Assembly (NCBI RefSeq): GCF_937967675.1
Contig: NZ_CALBSN010000135.1
Span: 1-50,106 of the forward strand
Direction of reading: 5' to 3'
DNA from: an uncultured Flavobacterium sp.
Lineage (GTDB): Bacteria > Bacteroidota > Bacteroidia > Flavobacteriales > Flavobacteriaceae
Length of the DNA stretch: 50,106 nt
In this document: one piece after another, positions 41,393 to 50,017 of the stretch
How positions within the stretch are numbered: the first letter of the stretch is position 1
How the letters are laid out: each line of letters begins with the position of its first letter
Made by a program: the position numbers and the translations under genes
The notes under the pieces: model-generated
The model's input: only the letters and a program-made list of their open reading frames with translations
What the model was told of the DNA's origin: nothing
Databases searched by the model: none

Positions 41393-41824
41393 CTATTCCT
41401 TTTTATTTGAATTAAAATCAATCATCCATTCGATACCGTATTTGTCTCTAAACATCCCAAAATAAGACCCCCAAGGACTATCACTCATTGGATATTCGAC
41501 AGTGCCACCAGCTGAAAGTCCGTTGAATAAATTGTCTGCTTCTTCTTTATTTACTGCACTAACGGAAATCTTGGAACGATTTTCATTTTCATTTACGCGT
41601 CCCATACTTTCAGGTACATCATTTCCCATTAAAACGTTGTTGCCAATTGGCAATGCAATGTGCATGATTTTGTTGGCTTCGTTTTCTGAAACAGGAAATT
41701 CTTCACTTGTCAAATCTTTGAAACGCATAATTTGAGCAAACTCGCCACCAAATACCGATTGATAAAAACGAAACGCTTCTTCAGCATTCCCATTAAAATT
41801 AATATGTGGATTGATTTGTGCCAT
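41393..41824 (-). CDS. VOC-family protein, PhnB-like
   Basis: A 143-residue glyoxalase/dioxygenase-fold protein with the PhnB-like pattern: INPHINFNGNAEEAFRFYQSVFGGEF (4-29), MHIALPIGNNVLMGNDVPES (about 48-68), and the C-terminal DSPWGSYFGMFRDKYGIEWMIDF (about 116-138). Metal-binding enzymes of this superfamily act on small molecules, but no catalytic set is clear and the substrate is unknown. It converges on menD with 14 bases between stops and probably shares a transcript with nothing else. Confidence 0.85.
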   Translation of the reverse strand: MAQINPHINFNGNAEEAFRFYQSVFGGEFAQIMRFKDLTSEEFPVSENEANKIMHIALPIGNNVLMGNDVPESMGRVNENENRSKISVSAVNKEEADNLFNGLSAGGTVEYPMSDSPWGSYFGMFRDKYGIEWMIDFNSNKKE

Positions 41825-41850
41825 GTATTTTCTTTAAAGAAATAATATAG

Positions 41851-42285
41851 TTACTTTTTATTCTTCCCAGAGTTAAACTTAAAACGTTCTACAGGACTTT
41901 CTGGTTTTTGTTTTTTAGTGGAAGGGTTACCCTGTCCAAAAGGTTTTTTATCGGTTGCCGTTTTAGGTTTGAACGGCTTTTTGGTTTCTGGTTTTTTGTC
42001 TTCTCTTGGTATAGCGGTTTTGTTTTTAGCTATTTGGTCCAAAACTTCTCTTGGATTTTTGGGTTCTTCTTTTGTACCGCGTAAGTAAATGACTAATCCG
42101 TTAAGGAAATTGCGTAATAATTGATCGCCACATTCCATGTAATTCGGATGGTCTTCACTTCTAAATATATTACCTAGCTCACCTTTAGAGACTCTGAAAT
42201 TCACTAAGTTTAATATCTCAATAATTTGGTCATCGCGTAATTGTAAGGCTACACGTAATTTTTTAAAAACATCGTTGTTATTCAT
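41851..42285 (-). CDS. DUF1456 family protein (YehS-like) with basic tail
   Basis: A 144-residue protein. The first 70 residues contain one and a half of the repeats that make up YehS/DUF1456: NDVFKKLRVALQLRDDQIIEILNLVNFRVSKGELGNIFRSEDHPNYMECGDQLLRNFLNGLV. The remainder is a low-complexity Lys/Pro-rich tail (KKPETKKPFKPKTATDKK and similar), not typical of the E. coli protein and suited to nucleic-acid binding. Function unknown. It has a -7 box at 42305-42312. The VOC gene follows after 26 bases, so the two may be co-transcribed. Confidence 0.82.
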   Translation of the reverse strand: MNNNDVFKKLRVALQLRDDQIIEILNLVNFRVSKGELGNIFRSEDHPNYMECGDQLLRNFLNGLVIYLRGTKEEPKNPREVLDQIAKNKTAIPREDKKPETKKPFKPKTATDKKPFGQGNPSTKKQKPESPVERFKFNSGKNKK

Positions 42286-42304
42286 TTTTTGTAAAATATT
42301 AGGT

Positions 42305-42312
42305 CAAAGATA
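42305..42312 (-). promoter_or_regulatory. -7 promoter box of the DUF1456 gene
   Basis: TATCTTTG on the minus strand fits TAnnTTTG, 19 bases before the start codon. Confidence 0.4.
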
Positions 42313-42359
42313 TCTATTTAAATTAAGAATTCTTATTTTTACCTGAAAAGAAATATTTT

Positions 42360-42761
42360 ATGGATACTCATCAAGAAAAAATTAGTTTATTACAAGAAAT
42401 GATTGCATTTGCTTTAATTGATGGCGAATTGCATGATCGCGAGTATGATTTTTTGGAAATGGTAGCCATGGAATTGGAAATCGAAAAAGCTGTTTTTCAT
42501 CAATTATTCCAAAATAGAGGAGCTGTTACGGTTATAAAAGATGAGTTTCATAGAATTTGTCAGTTTTACCGTTTGGCGTTATTAATGCATTGCGATGGCG
42601 TTTTACATGATGCTGAACAAATCAAAATCAACGAAATAGGAATCAACATGGGATTGAATCCATATGCAATGAAACGCGTATTGAATTTAATGAAAAACTC
42701 CCCAAACCGAATGGTCGAGGGAGATGTTTTGTTAGCGGTTTTTACAGAACAGCATAATTAG
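42360..42761 (+). CDS. TerB-like protein
   Basis: A 133-residue all-helical protein with two acidic metal-binding-type loops: ALIDGELHDREYDFL (18-32) and HCDGVLHDAEQIKI (about 77-90), the arrangement of the TerB fold of tellurite-resistance-associated proteins. In other annotations relatives beside uvrB are labelled excinuclease subunit B; that label is not supported by this sequence. No tellurite genes are near. The role is unknown. The stop overlaps the stop of the convergent DUF4375 gene (42758-42761). Confidence 0.68.
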   Translation: MDTHQEKISLLQEMIAFALIDGELHDREYDFLEMVAMELEIEKAVFHQLFQNRGAVTVIKDEFHRICQFYRLALLMHCDGVLHDAEQIKINEIGINMGLNPYAMKRVLNLMKNSPNRMVEGDVLLAVFTEQHN

Positions 42762-43228
42762 TTTCCAAATTCTTCGGAATTATTTCGGATGTAATCTACA
42801 ATTAAACTAACAATATCTTCACCTTCTTCACTAAAAAATTGTTCGTCTAAGTCTTCCCAAGCACCAACTAAAGTTTCATCTGCTTTTTTGATGAAGTTTC
42901 TTCTGATTTCTACATCAGTTGAATAGGTTTTTGCAGGAAACAAGCTCCAGGCTTTCGATATTAATTCCGCAGTAGTAAAAGCTTTGATTTCTTTATAAGC
43001 AACAATTATGTCTTCAACAAAATCTCCAGCTTCTGAAGTAAAGAAAAACGAAAATCCGCCTTCTCCCATAGCGCCTTCAAAAATATCTACGTAAACAAAT
43101 ACTTTTTCGCCATCGGTTAATGCTGAAAAATCATCTGTTTCTTCTTTCTTTTCCCAAATAATCTCACCAATAGCTTCGATGATTTTGATTTCGTCTTCTA
43201 GTTTTAGAATGTTTGCAATGTTGCTCAT
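42758..43228 (-). CDS. DUF4375 (DMP19-like) protein
   Basis: A 156-residue acidic cytoplasmic protein. The central part (TDGEKVFVYVDIFEGAMGEGGFSFFFTSEAGDFV, about 38-71) has the GGF-x-FF pattern of the DMP19/DUF4375 family; viral DMP19 mimics DNA, and an acidic surface is seen here too (EEGEDIV, DLDEQFF). The bacterial role is unknown. It starts 12 bases after the uvrB stop, so it is co-transcribed with uvrB; a link to DNA repair is a guess from that. Confidence 0.7.
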   Translation of the reverse strand: MSNIANILKLEDEIKIIEAIGEIIWEKKEETDDFSALTDGEKVFVYVDIFEGAMGEGGFSFFFTSEAGDFVEDIIVAYKEIKAFTTAELISKAWSLFPAKTYSTDVEIRRNFIKKADETLVGAWEDLDEQFFSEEGEDIVSLIVDYIRNNSEEFGN

Positions 43229-43240
43229 GTGTATTTTGTT

Positions 43241-45232
43241 TTATTTAATTTTCTCTTGTAACGACTGAATTTCATCTCTGAATTTTGCAGCTTGCATGAA
43301 ATCCAATTCTTTTGCCGCTTTCTCCATCATTTTTCTTAAGTCGCGAATTTTCTTTTCTATTTCGGGTTTTGATAAGTATAAACTTTCTGGTTCGGCTGCT
43401 TTTAGTGCTTCTTTTTCAAAATATCCAGTTGAAACAGAATTTCCACTCAAAGCATTTCCTAAACTTTTATTCAACGCTTTAGGTTGGAGATTATTATCGG
43501 TGTTGTAACGAATTTGTTTTTCTCTTCTGTAATTGGTTTCATCAATTGTTTTTTGCATCGAAGCGGTGATTTTATCCGCATACATAATCGCTTTTCCATT
43601 TACATTACGCGCAGCACGACCTACTGTTTGCGTTAACGAGCGGTGACTTCTCAAAAATCCTTCTTTGTCGGCATCTAAAATGGCAACCAACGAAACTTCA
43701 GGTAAATCCAAACCTTCACGAAGTAAATTCACACCAATTAATACATCAAAAATTCCTTTTCGCAAATCTTGCATGATTTCCACACGTTCTAAAGTATCTA
43801 CATCAGAGTGAATATAACGACAACGAATGGCAACTTTTGTTAGATATTTCGATAATTCTTCCGCCATTCTTTTGGTTAATGTTGTAACTAGAACCCGTTC
43901 ATCTGCTTCACAACGCAATTGAATTTCTTCAATTAAATCGTCAATTTGATTCGCGCTTGGTCGAATTTCAATTATTGGATCTAGTAATCCTGTTGGACGA
44001 ATGATTTGTTCCACATAAACACCTTCCGTTTTTTGTAATTCGTAATCTGCAGGAGTTGCCGAAACATAAACGACTTGGTTTTGCAACGCTTCAAATTCTT
44101 CAAACTTCAACGGACGATTGTCCATAGCTGCAGGTAATCGGAAACCATATTCTACTAAATTTTCTTTACGACTTCTATCGCCTCCATACATGGCATGTAC
44201 TTGGGAAATCGTAACGTGACTTTCATCGACTACCATCAAATAATCATCTGGAAAATAATCTAACAAGCAGAAAGGTCTAGTTCCAGGTTCTCTTCCGTCT
44301 AGATAACGAGAATAATTTTCAATTCCGGAACAATAACCGAGCTCGCGAATCATCTCTAAATCGAAATTGGTGCGTTCTTCTAATCGTTTGGCTTCTAAAT
44401 GTTTGCCAATTTCTTTGAAATAATCCACTTGTTTTACCAAATCTTGTTGGATAGCCCAAATCGCATTTTGTAATACATCAGGCGAAGTCACAAACATATT
44501 GGCTGGATAAATCGTTAGTTTTTCATAACGTTCTATCACTTGAGCTGTTTTAGCATCAAAAGCTTCAATTTCTTCAATTTCATCTCCAAAAAAGTGAATT
44601 CGGAACGGTTCATCTCCATAACTTGGAAAAATTTCTACAATATCTCCTTTGATTCGGAAATTTCCAGGTGCAAAATCCGCTTCTGTTCTCGAATATAAAC
44701 TTTGTACGAGTTGATGTAATAATTTGGTACGCGAAATCTGTTGATTAACTTCTAGATTAATCACATTTTTCTGAAACTCAACAGGATTTCCAATACCATA
44801 CAAACAAGAAACAGACGAAATCACAATAATATCTCTACGACCCGAAAGCAGGGCAGATGTAGTACTTAATCGCAATTTTTCTAACTCATCATTAATCGAT
44901 AAATCTTTTTCAATGTAAGTTCCTGTTACGGGGATAAAAGCTTCGGGTTGATAATAGTCGTAATACGAAACAAAATACTGTACAGAATTGTTCGGAAAAA
45001 ACTGCTTGAATTCCGAGTATAATTGAGCAGCCAAGGTTTTGTTATGGGCTAAAACTAGTGTAGGTTTTTGTACTTCTTGCACCACATTAGCAATCGTAAA
45101 AGTTTTTCCAGAACCTGTAACTCCTAATAACGTTTGGTATTTTTCACCATTAAAAATGCCCTTTGAGAGTTTTTCAATGGCTTGCGGTTGGTCACCAGTA
45201 GGTTTATAATCGGAAACGACTTGGAATTTCAT
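43241..45232 (-). CDS. uvrB: excinuclease ABC subunit B
   Basis: DNA-damage verification helicase of nucleotide excision repair. The 663-residue protein has Walker A GVTGSGKT (37-44), the beta-hairpin segment YYDYYQPEAFIP...TYIEKD (about 91-108) that is inserted between DNA strands, a helicase motif with DESH (VVDESHVTI), and the C-terminal UVR domain (FMQAAKFRDEIQSLQ, about 645-659) that contacts UvrA and UvrC. Length and order are typical. It is first in an operon with the DUF4375 gene. A -7 box (TAACTTTG, 45261-45268) lies upstream. Confidence 0.95.
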   Translation of the reverse strand: MKFQVVSDYKPTGDQPQAIEKLSKGIFNGEKYQTLLGVTGSGKTFTIANVVQEVQKPTLVLAHNKTLAAQLYSEFKQFFPNNSVQYFVSYYDYYQPEAFIPVTGTYIEKDLSINDELEKLRLSTTSALLSGRRDIIVISSVSCLYGIGNPVEFQKNVINLEVNQQISRTKLLHQLVQSLYSRTEADFAPGNFRIKGDIVEIFPSYGDEPFRIHFFGDEIEEIEAFDAKTAQVIERYEKLTIYPANMFVTSPDVLQNAIWAIQQDLVKQVDYFKEIGKHLEAKRLEERTNFDLEMIRELGYCSGIENYSRYLDGREPGTRPFCLLDYFPDDYLMVVDESHVTISQVHAMYGGDRSRKENLVEYGFRLPAAMDNRPLKFEEFEALQNQVVYVSATPADYELQKTEGVYVEQIIRPTGLLDPIIEIRPSANQIDDLIEEIQLRCEADERVLVTTLTKRMAEELSKYLTKVAIRCRYIHSDVDTLERVEIMQDLRKGIFDVLIGVNLLREGLDLPEVSLVAILDADKEGFLRSHRSLTQTVGRAARNVNGKAIMYADKITASMQKTIDETNYRREKQIRYNTDNNLQPKALNKSLGNALSGNSVSTGYFEKEALKAAEPESLYLSKPEIEKKIRDLRKMMEKAAKELDFMQAAKFRDEIQSLQEKIK

Positions 45233-45260
45233 TAAAGTACAAAGTGTAAAATATAAGTTA

Positions 45261-45268
45261 CAAAGTTA
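45261..45268 (-). promoter_or_regulatory. -7 promoter box of uvrB
   Basis: TAACTTTG on the minus strand fits TAnnTTTG, 28 bases before the start codon. Confidence 0.4.
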
Positions 45269-45273
45269 CGAAG

Positions 45274-45936
45274 TTAATCCCAACATTCCATCAACAATAA
45301 ATTGCCATCGGTGTGTTCAATAGAAACGATTCCATCTTCTGTAACATGATTGCTACTTCCTGTTCGATATCCTATTGTTAATTCATCATTATTTAGAGGA
45401 TAAAATAAGTTTTTGGTAGTAATACCCGATGCTGTTCCAATTGGAATTAAAGAAAGTGTTGTATTCGCAGTATACCATTTTTCATATTTATTGGGTAGCA
45501 AAAATACTTTTGAATGATCATCGAGCACTACAATTTTCAATTGGTTGCGATAAGCTACTATATTGGTTATGTTGGTAATGGTATGATCGGCGCGTTTTCC
45601 GGTTGCCCAAATTACGTTTACCGCTTTATGACCTTTTTCAATAAGATAATCAAAAGCTTTTTCTAAATCTGTTTTATCTTGATTTGGCGTATGAACAATT
45701 TCTAGTGGATATTGTTTTTGTAGGTAATATTCTGGATTAAAACCTCTATCAAAATCGCCTAAAAGTACATCAACTTTGATACCAAGTTCTAAAACGCGCT
45801 CAATAGCAGAATCTAAAACAATTACAAGTGGAGACCATTCCAATAATTGCCCAATAAGCTCTTCGCTACATGCAGCGCCATTGGCAATAATTAATGCTGG
45901 TTCTTGATCGTCTCTAACAATGTGATGTGATGACAT
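45274..45936 (-). CDS. thiN: thiamine diphosphokinase
   Basis: Transfers pyrophosphate from ATP to thiamine, giving the ThDP cofactor used, for example, by MenD. The 220-residue protein has the family signatures: GDFDRG (about 60-65), NQDKTDLEKAFDYL (about 85-98) and GKRADHTITNITNI (about 112-125), then the C-terminal substrate-binding part with YRTGSSNHV (about 189-197). No TPP riboswitch is recognisable upstream, in keeping with a salvage gene here. It is probably transcribed alone or with uvrB, whose promoter lies just after its stop. Confidence 0.9.
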   Translation of the reverse strand: MSSHHIVRDDQEPALIIANGAACSEELIGQLLEWSPLVIVLDSAIERVLELGIKVDVLLGDFDRGFNPEYYLQKQYPLEIVHTPNQDKTDLEKAFDYLIEKGHKAVNVIWATGKRADHTITNITNIVAYRNQLKIVVLDDHSKVFLLPNKYEKWYTANTTLSLIPIGTASGITTKNLFYPLNNDELTIGYRTGSSNHVTEDGIVSIEHTDGNLLLMECWD

Positions 45937-45975
45937 TTTTTAAGTTCAATTTTTAGATTACGAATGTAACGATAA

Positions 45976-46800
45976 TTACTGTACAGTGTAACTTATTGTA
46001 TCGATTTCAGATAATCTAAAAAATCCAAGAGCAAAATTATTTGTATTCGTTTGATTTACAATATTTCCTCTAACCGTTGCTGGTGGTGTTTGAAAAGGAC
46101 TTCCTCCATTAGTGCCAGCAATTCCTAATAAAATGTTCATATAATTGTAATAACTTTCAGAGATGCCTTGTAGTGTAAATAAAATAATATCATCTTTTTC
46201 CAATTCATTTGCTAAATATCCAAACATCTGATTATTTTGAAAAAAACTATCATTAACTACATCAAATATTGGAAGTGATACATTGGAACTATTGAACATT
46301 ATCAAATAAAAATTATCTTGATTTGGTATGTCTTGGTAAAAGAATTTTACTTCTATTTGATCTCCAGTAAAACCACCATTTTCGGTTTGTTCAACATAAT
46401 CGATTGTTGGAACTTCAATTAATGATTCTGTTGCGGTATAAACCTGACTGTCATAAATGACTGTTAGAGTGTAGGTTTGTCTGATTTCGGGATTAAAATT
46501 AGTGCATACATAATTGCCACTGCCAGGTGTTTCAATAAAATCATATTGAATGCCATTTCCATCGGTAATGAAAACGGTAGCACCACTTACAGTCGGAATC
46601 GTTGAAGCATAGAAGTCGGTCGTAGTGGTTAATCTTATTGTTTGTTCATTTCCTGTCGTTCCTTTTTGCCATTTGATTGAGGCATCAATAACCAATTTGG
46701 CAGGTGCCGTTGATAAATCAATGTCAACAACATCTTCACAACTAAAAAATGCAACTGAAATAATGAACAGGCTAACTATTTTTAATAAATTCTTTACCAT
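45976..46800 (-). CDS. DUF4249 lipoprotein, TonB-receptor partner
   Basis: A 274-residue lipoprotein (lipobox FFSC, Cys21, followed by EDVVDIDLS). The beta-rich DUF4249 domain covers most of the mature part, with the opening motif TAPAKLVIDASIKWQKGT (about 31-48) and the TYTLTVIYDSQVYTATESL segment. DUF4249 lipoproteins typically lie next to a TonB-dependent receptor with a carboxypeptidase-like N-terminus, as here; the start is two bases after the receptor stop. It probably caps or serves the receptor on the cell surface, in the manner of SusD-like partners; the cargo is unknown. Confidence 0.83.
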   Translation of the reverse strand: MVKNLLKIVSLFIISVAFFSCEDVVDIDLSTAPAKLVIDASIKWQKGTTGNEQTIRLTTTTDFYASTIPTVSGATVFITDGNGIQYDFIETPGSGNYVCTNFNPEIRQTYTLTVIYDSQVYTATESLIEVPTIDYVEQTENGGFTGDQIEVKFFYQDIPNQDNFYLIMFNSSNVSLPIFDVVNDSFFQNNQMFGYLANELEKDDIILFTLQGISESYYNYMNILLGIAGTNGGSPFQTPPATVRGNIVNQTNTNNFALGFFRLSEIDTISYTVQ

Positions 46801-46802
46801 AA

Positions 46803-49172
46803 CTAAAACTTGAAATTATAGGTTACACTTGGCACAATTCCGAATATAGAAAGACGAACCGCTTCATTATTTCCTGAATCTTGGTTTTGTCTAAAACTAA
46901 TTGAAGCGGCATTTTTTCTACTGTAAACATTATAAATTCCAAAAACCCATTCTCCGTGCCAACTTCTATTTTTATTTTTTTCTGGAATTAATGTAGCCGA
47001 AATATCTAAACGATGGTAAGTGGGTAGTCGGTTTTCATTTCTTAGACCGTACGTTGGTACAGTAATGCCTTGATATTGGTATTGTCCGTTTGGATAAGTA
47101 ACCGGTTGTCCGCTTTGTAACGAAAAAATACTACTTAAACTCCATTTTTCATTAATTTTATACATTCCAGTAACGGAAATATTATGTAGTTTATCCCAAC
47201 CCGTTTTGTACCAATCGCCATTGTTTATTCCAGATTCAATCGAATTTCTTCCTGGTGTTCTTTGTTCGGAACGCGATAAAGTATAGGAAACCCAACCGTT
47301 TAGTTTTCCGTTGTTTTTTCGAGCTAAGATTTCTAATCCATAAGCTCTAGCTTCACCATTTAGGACAACTTGTTCAATATCGTCGTTAGCAATTAAATCA
47401 GCTCCATCAATATAATCTAATCTATTTTTTAGTTTTTTGTAGAATGTTTCGATTTCTAATGTGTAATTATCATCATTAAGATTAGTAAAATATCCAAGTG
47501 CAACTTGATCTAAAATTTGAGGTTTTAAATAATCATCACTTGGAGCCCAAACATCTAATGGAGTAGGTGATTGCGTATTAGAGATCAAATGTAAATATTG
47601 CGACATTCTATTGTAACTTGCTTTAATAGAACTGTTATCGTTTAAAATATAAGCTACTGAGAAACGAGGTTCAAAATTACCAAATTGCGAAATTATATCG
47701 TTTTTTTCATAATATTTTGTTCCAATTGGAGTCGCTTTTTCATAAATATCAAAATCTGGATTGTAGGTAACAGCTTGATTATTGGCGTAAATATTTATTT
47801 CTTCGTTTCCTAATCGGTAGAATTTACTATAACGAATTCCGTAATTGATACTTAGCTTATCTGTAATTTGTTGCTCTACATCAATGTAAGCTGAAGGTTC
47901 AAATGCATATTTTTTGGCTAATTGATCTGGATTAATTCCTGAAGAACTGTTTGTAGGTTTAATCTTTCCAGGATTAAAATCGTGATAAATGGCATTTACA
48001 CCATAATACAATTTTGTTTTATCAGATACATAGTGTTTAAAATCATACTTTAAATTATAATTTTTAATCCCGCTATCCCAGTTAAATCCAATGAAGTCTA
48101 AAGTTAATCCATAATAATAATCACTATAAATTAAGGATAAATTAGAGAACAATTTATCTGAAAATAAATGATTCCATCTCAAATTAAACACCGAGTTTCC
48201 ATAGGTATTCATAAAGCTTTCATTTAAACTAAAAACATCCCTTCCAAAATAACCAGATAAATATAAGTTGTTATTTTCGTTAAGTTTATAACTTAGTTTG
48301 GTGTTCAAATCATAAAAATAGGCCGAGTTTTTATTATCCGTAAGTTTTAAAAATAAATGAGCATACGAACTTCTTCCTGCAAATAAGAACGAACCTTTAT
48401 TTTTAATGATTGGACCTTCTGCAAGCAATCTACTTGAAATGATACCAATTCCTCCATTCATATGAAAATCAGAACTGTTTCCATCTTTTTGATAAATTTC
48501 TAAAACAGAAGCAACTCTACCACCAAATCTCGATGGAATACCTCCTTTATACAGTTTTATATCTTTTATCGCATCGGTATTAAAAACAGAAAAGAACCCG
48601 AATAAATGAGAAGTGTTATATATGGTAGCTTCATCCAATAAAACTAAGTTTTGGTCAGCAGCTCCACCTCGAACATTAAATCCCGATTGTCCTTCTCCAG
48701 CATTTGTAACCCCCGGTAGTGTTAATATAGATTTGATTAAATCTGTTTCTCCAAGAATGGCAGGCATTTGTTTTATCGTATTAACAGAGAGTTTGTTAAC
48801 ACTCATTTCAGGTTTTTTTACATTGTTTTTATAGATATTACTTGTAATGACAACTTCTTTTAGTTCTTGTTTACTTTCTTTTAGGCTGAAATTTTTCTTA
48901 ACATTTTGATTGATTTCAATTTTTTCAGAAAGTGTTTCAAAACCAATATAGCTAGTTAGAATTGTGTAATTTCCTTTTGGTAAGGTAATAGAGTAAAATC
49001 CGTATTCGTTAGTATAAGTGCCAATGTTTAACTCAGCGACATAAACTGAAACACCAATAAGTGTTTCATTGCTATTTGTATCGGAAATAATTCCACTTAT
49101 AGTAACTTTCTCTTGACTGAAAACAAAAGAAGGTAGTAATAAAAAGAATAATATTTTTTTAAGAAACATCAT
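46803..49172 (-). CDS. TonB-dependent receptor with carboxypeptidase-regulatory-like domain
   Basis: A 789-residue outer-membrane receptor. It starts with a signal peptide (ending FVFSQ), then a CarboxypepD_reg-like domain (about 22-105) with GVSVYVAELNIGTYTNEYGFYSI, a plug (about 115-225) with VNTIKQMPAILGETDLIKSIL and NVRGGAADQNLVLLDEATIY, and a barrel ending VTYNFKF. The last residue is Phe, as needed for outer-membrane insertion. Two ATG codons (49172 and 49169) begin it; the second gives MFLKKILFF. It is first in a two-gene operon with a DUF4249 lipoprotein. The transported compound is unknown and is not obviously iron. Confidence 0.88.
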   Translation of the reverse strand: MMFLKKILFFLLLPSFVFSQEKVTISGIISDTNSNETLIGVSVYVAELNIGTYTNEYGFYSITLPKGNYTILTSYIGFETLSEKIEINQNVKKNFSLKESKQELKEVVITSNIYKNNVKKPEMSVNKLSVNTIKQMPAILGETDLIKSILTLPGVTNAGEGQSGFNVRGGAADQNLVLLDEATIYNTSHLFGFFSVFNTDAIKDIKLYKGGIPSRFGGRVASVLEIYQKDGNSSDFHMNGGIGIISSRLLAEGPIIKNKGSFLFAGRSSYAHLFLKLTDNKNSAYFYDLNTKLSYKLNENNNLYLSGYFGRDVFSLNESFMNTYGNSVFNLRWNHLFSDKLFSNLSLIYSDYYYGLTLDFIGFNWDSGIKNYNLKYDFKHYVSDKTKLYYGVNAIYHDFNPGKIKPTNSSSGINPDQLAKKYAFEPSAYIDVEQQITDKLSINYGIRYSKFYRLGNEEINIYANNQAVTYNPDFDIYEKATPIGTKYYEKNDIISQFGNFEPRFSVAYILNDNSSIKASYNRMSQYLHLISNTQSPTPLDVWAPSDDYLKPQILDQVALGYFTNLNDDNYTLEIETFYKKLKNRLDYIDGADLIANDDIEQVVLNGEARAYGLEILARKNNGKLNGWVSYTLSRSEQRTPGRNSIESGINNGDWYKTGWDKLHNISVTGMYKINEKWSLSSIFSLQSGQPVTYPNGQYQYQGITVPTYGLRNENRLPTYHRLDISATLIPEKNKNRSWHGEWVFGIYNVYSRKNAASISFRQNQDSGNNEAVRLSIFGIVPSVTYNFKF

Positions 49173-49292
49173 TTAGGTATAGATTTTGTTGTGCAAATTT
49201 CATGAAAAAAAAGCATGAAAATTTAAAACATATGTTAATTTGTAACCGAAAATGAATTTATATTATAATTTTACATCTTACAACAAGAACAA

Positions 49293-49967
49293 ATGAATAA
49301 GCATTTTTTAATTATATTATTTATTTTCCATTTAGTTTCAACTTTTGGACAAAAAGAAAATCCTTTTAAAAGTGTTAAGTTAAAGCTTAAATGGGATGAG
49401 CCATCTAAAGTTGAGTCCAATAAAAATACAGTTACATTACCCTATAAAAGTGTTTTTGATAAAGAGGATAATTATTTAAAACGATATTCTATTCTTAATC
49501 AGAAGAAAGGCGAGGAAAGTGTAATGGTTCAGAAAAATGAATTTAAAAATCCTGGGGAAGAAATTAAAAAAAAATTAAATAATAAAGATAAAGAAATAAA
49601 ACCAGAATTTAGATCTAATCAATTTTTAGGAGAGTTTAGGGTTAAAACAAAGTATGTTAAAATTGTTTGTAGAGACCATGAATACCCTGATGGGGATCGA
49701 GTAAGATTATATTTAAACGACAAGTCAATAATAAATGATATCTTATTAGAGGCTGCTCCTAAAGAATACTATATTGATGTTGTTGATGGATTTAATAAAT
49801 TAGATTTTGTGGCATTAAATCAAGGGGCATCGGGTCCTAATACGGCTGCATTTAGTGTTTATGATGATGCTGGAAATTTGATAACATCTAATGAATGGAA
49901 TCTTACTATAGGTGTAAAAGCATCTATTATTGTAATTAAAGAAGAAGAGCAAAAGAAATCAGAATAA
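49293..49967 (+). CDS. hypothetical secreted protein
   Basis: A 224-residue protein with a Sec signal peptide (MNKHFLIILFIFHLVSTFGQ). The middle is very charged (GEEIKKKLNNKDKEIKPEF) and probably flexible. The C-terminal half looks like a beta-sandwich: VKIVCRDHEYPDGDRVRLYLND (about 123-144), then a GFNKLDFVALNQGASGPNTAAF segment (about 166-187). Similar sequences exist in flavobacteria as I remember them, without a known role. It is divergent from the TonB receptor across 120 bases, and a terminator at 49966-49997 follows. Confidence 0.7.
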   Translation: MNKHFLIILFIFHLVSTFGQKENPFKSVKLKLKWDEPSKVESNKNTVTLPYKSVFDKEDNYLKRYSILNQKKGEESVMVQKNEFKNPGEEIKKKLNNKDKEIKPEFRSNQFLGEFRVKTKYVKIVCRDHEYPDGDRVRLYLNDKSIINDILLEAAPKEYYIDVVDGFNKLDFVALNQGASGPNTAAFSVYDDAGNLITSNEWNLTIGVKASIIVIKEEEQKKSE

Positions 49968-49997
49968 AAAAAGCAACCATTAATGGTTGCTTTTTTG
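49966..49997. terminator. bidirectional terminator
   Basis: AGCAACCATT / AATGGTTGCT perfect stem with an A-run before and a T-run after. It serves the secreted-protein gene (plus) and the isocitrate dehydrogenase gene (minus). Confidence 0.85.
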
Positions 49998-50017
49998 TTT
50001 TATTTATGAATATCAAG

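Noticed and set aside
42360..42761. Annotation as excinuclease subunit B fragment
   Set aside because: The real uvrB is complete at 43241-45232; this protein has a TerB-like helical pattern and no P-loop or UVR domain.
45937..45975. TPP riboswitch upstream of thiN
   Set aside because: The 39-base gap is too short and contains no recognisable THI-box sequences.
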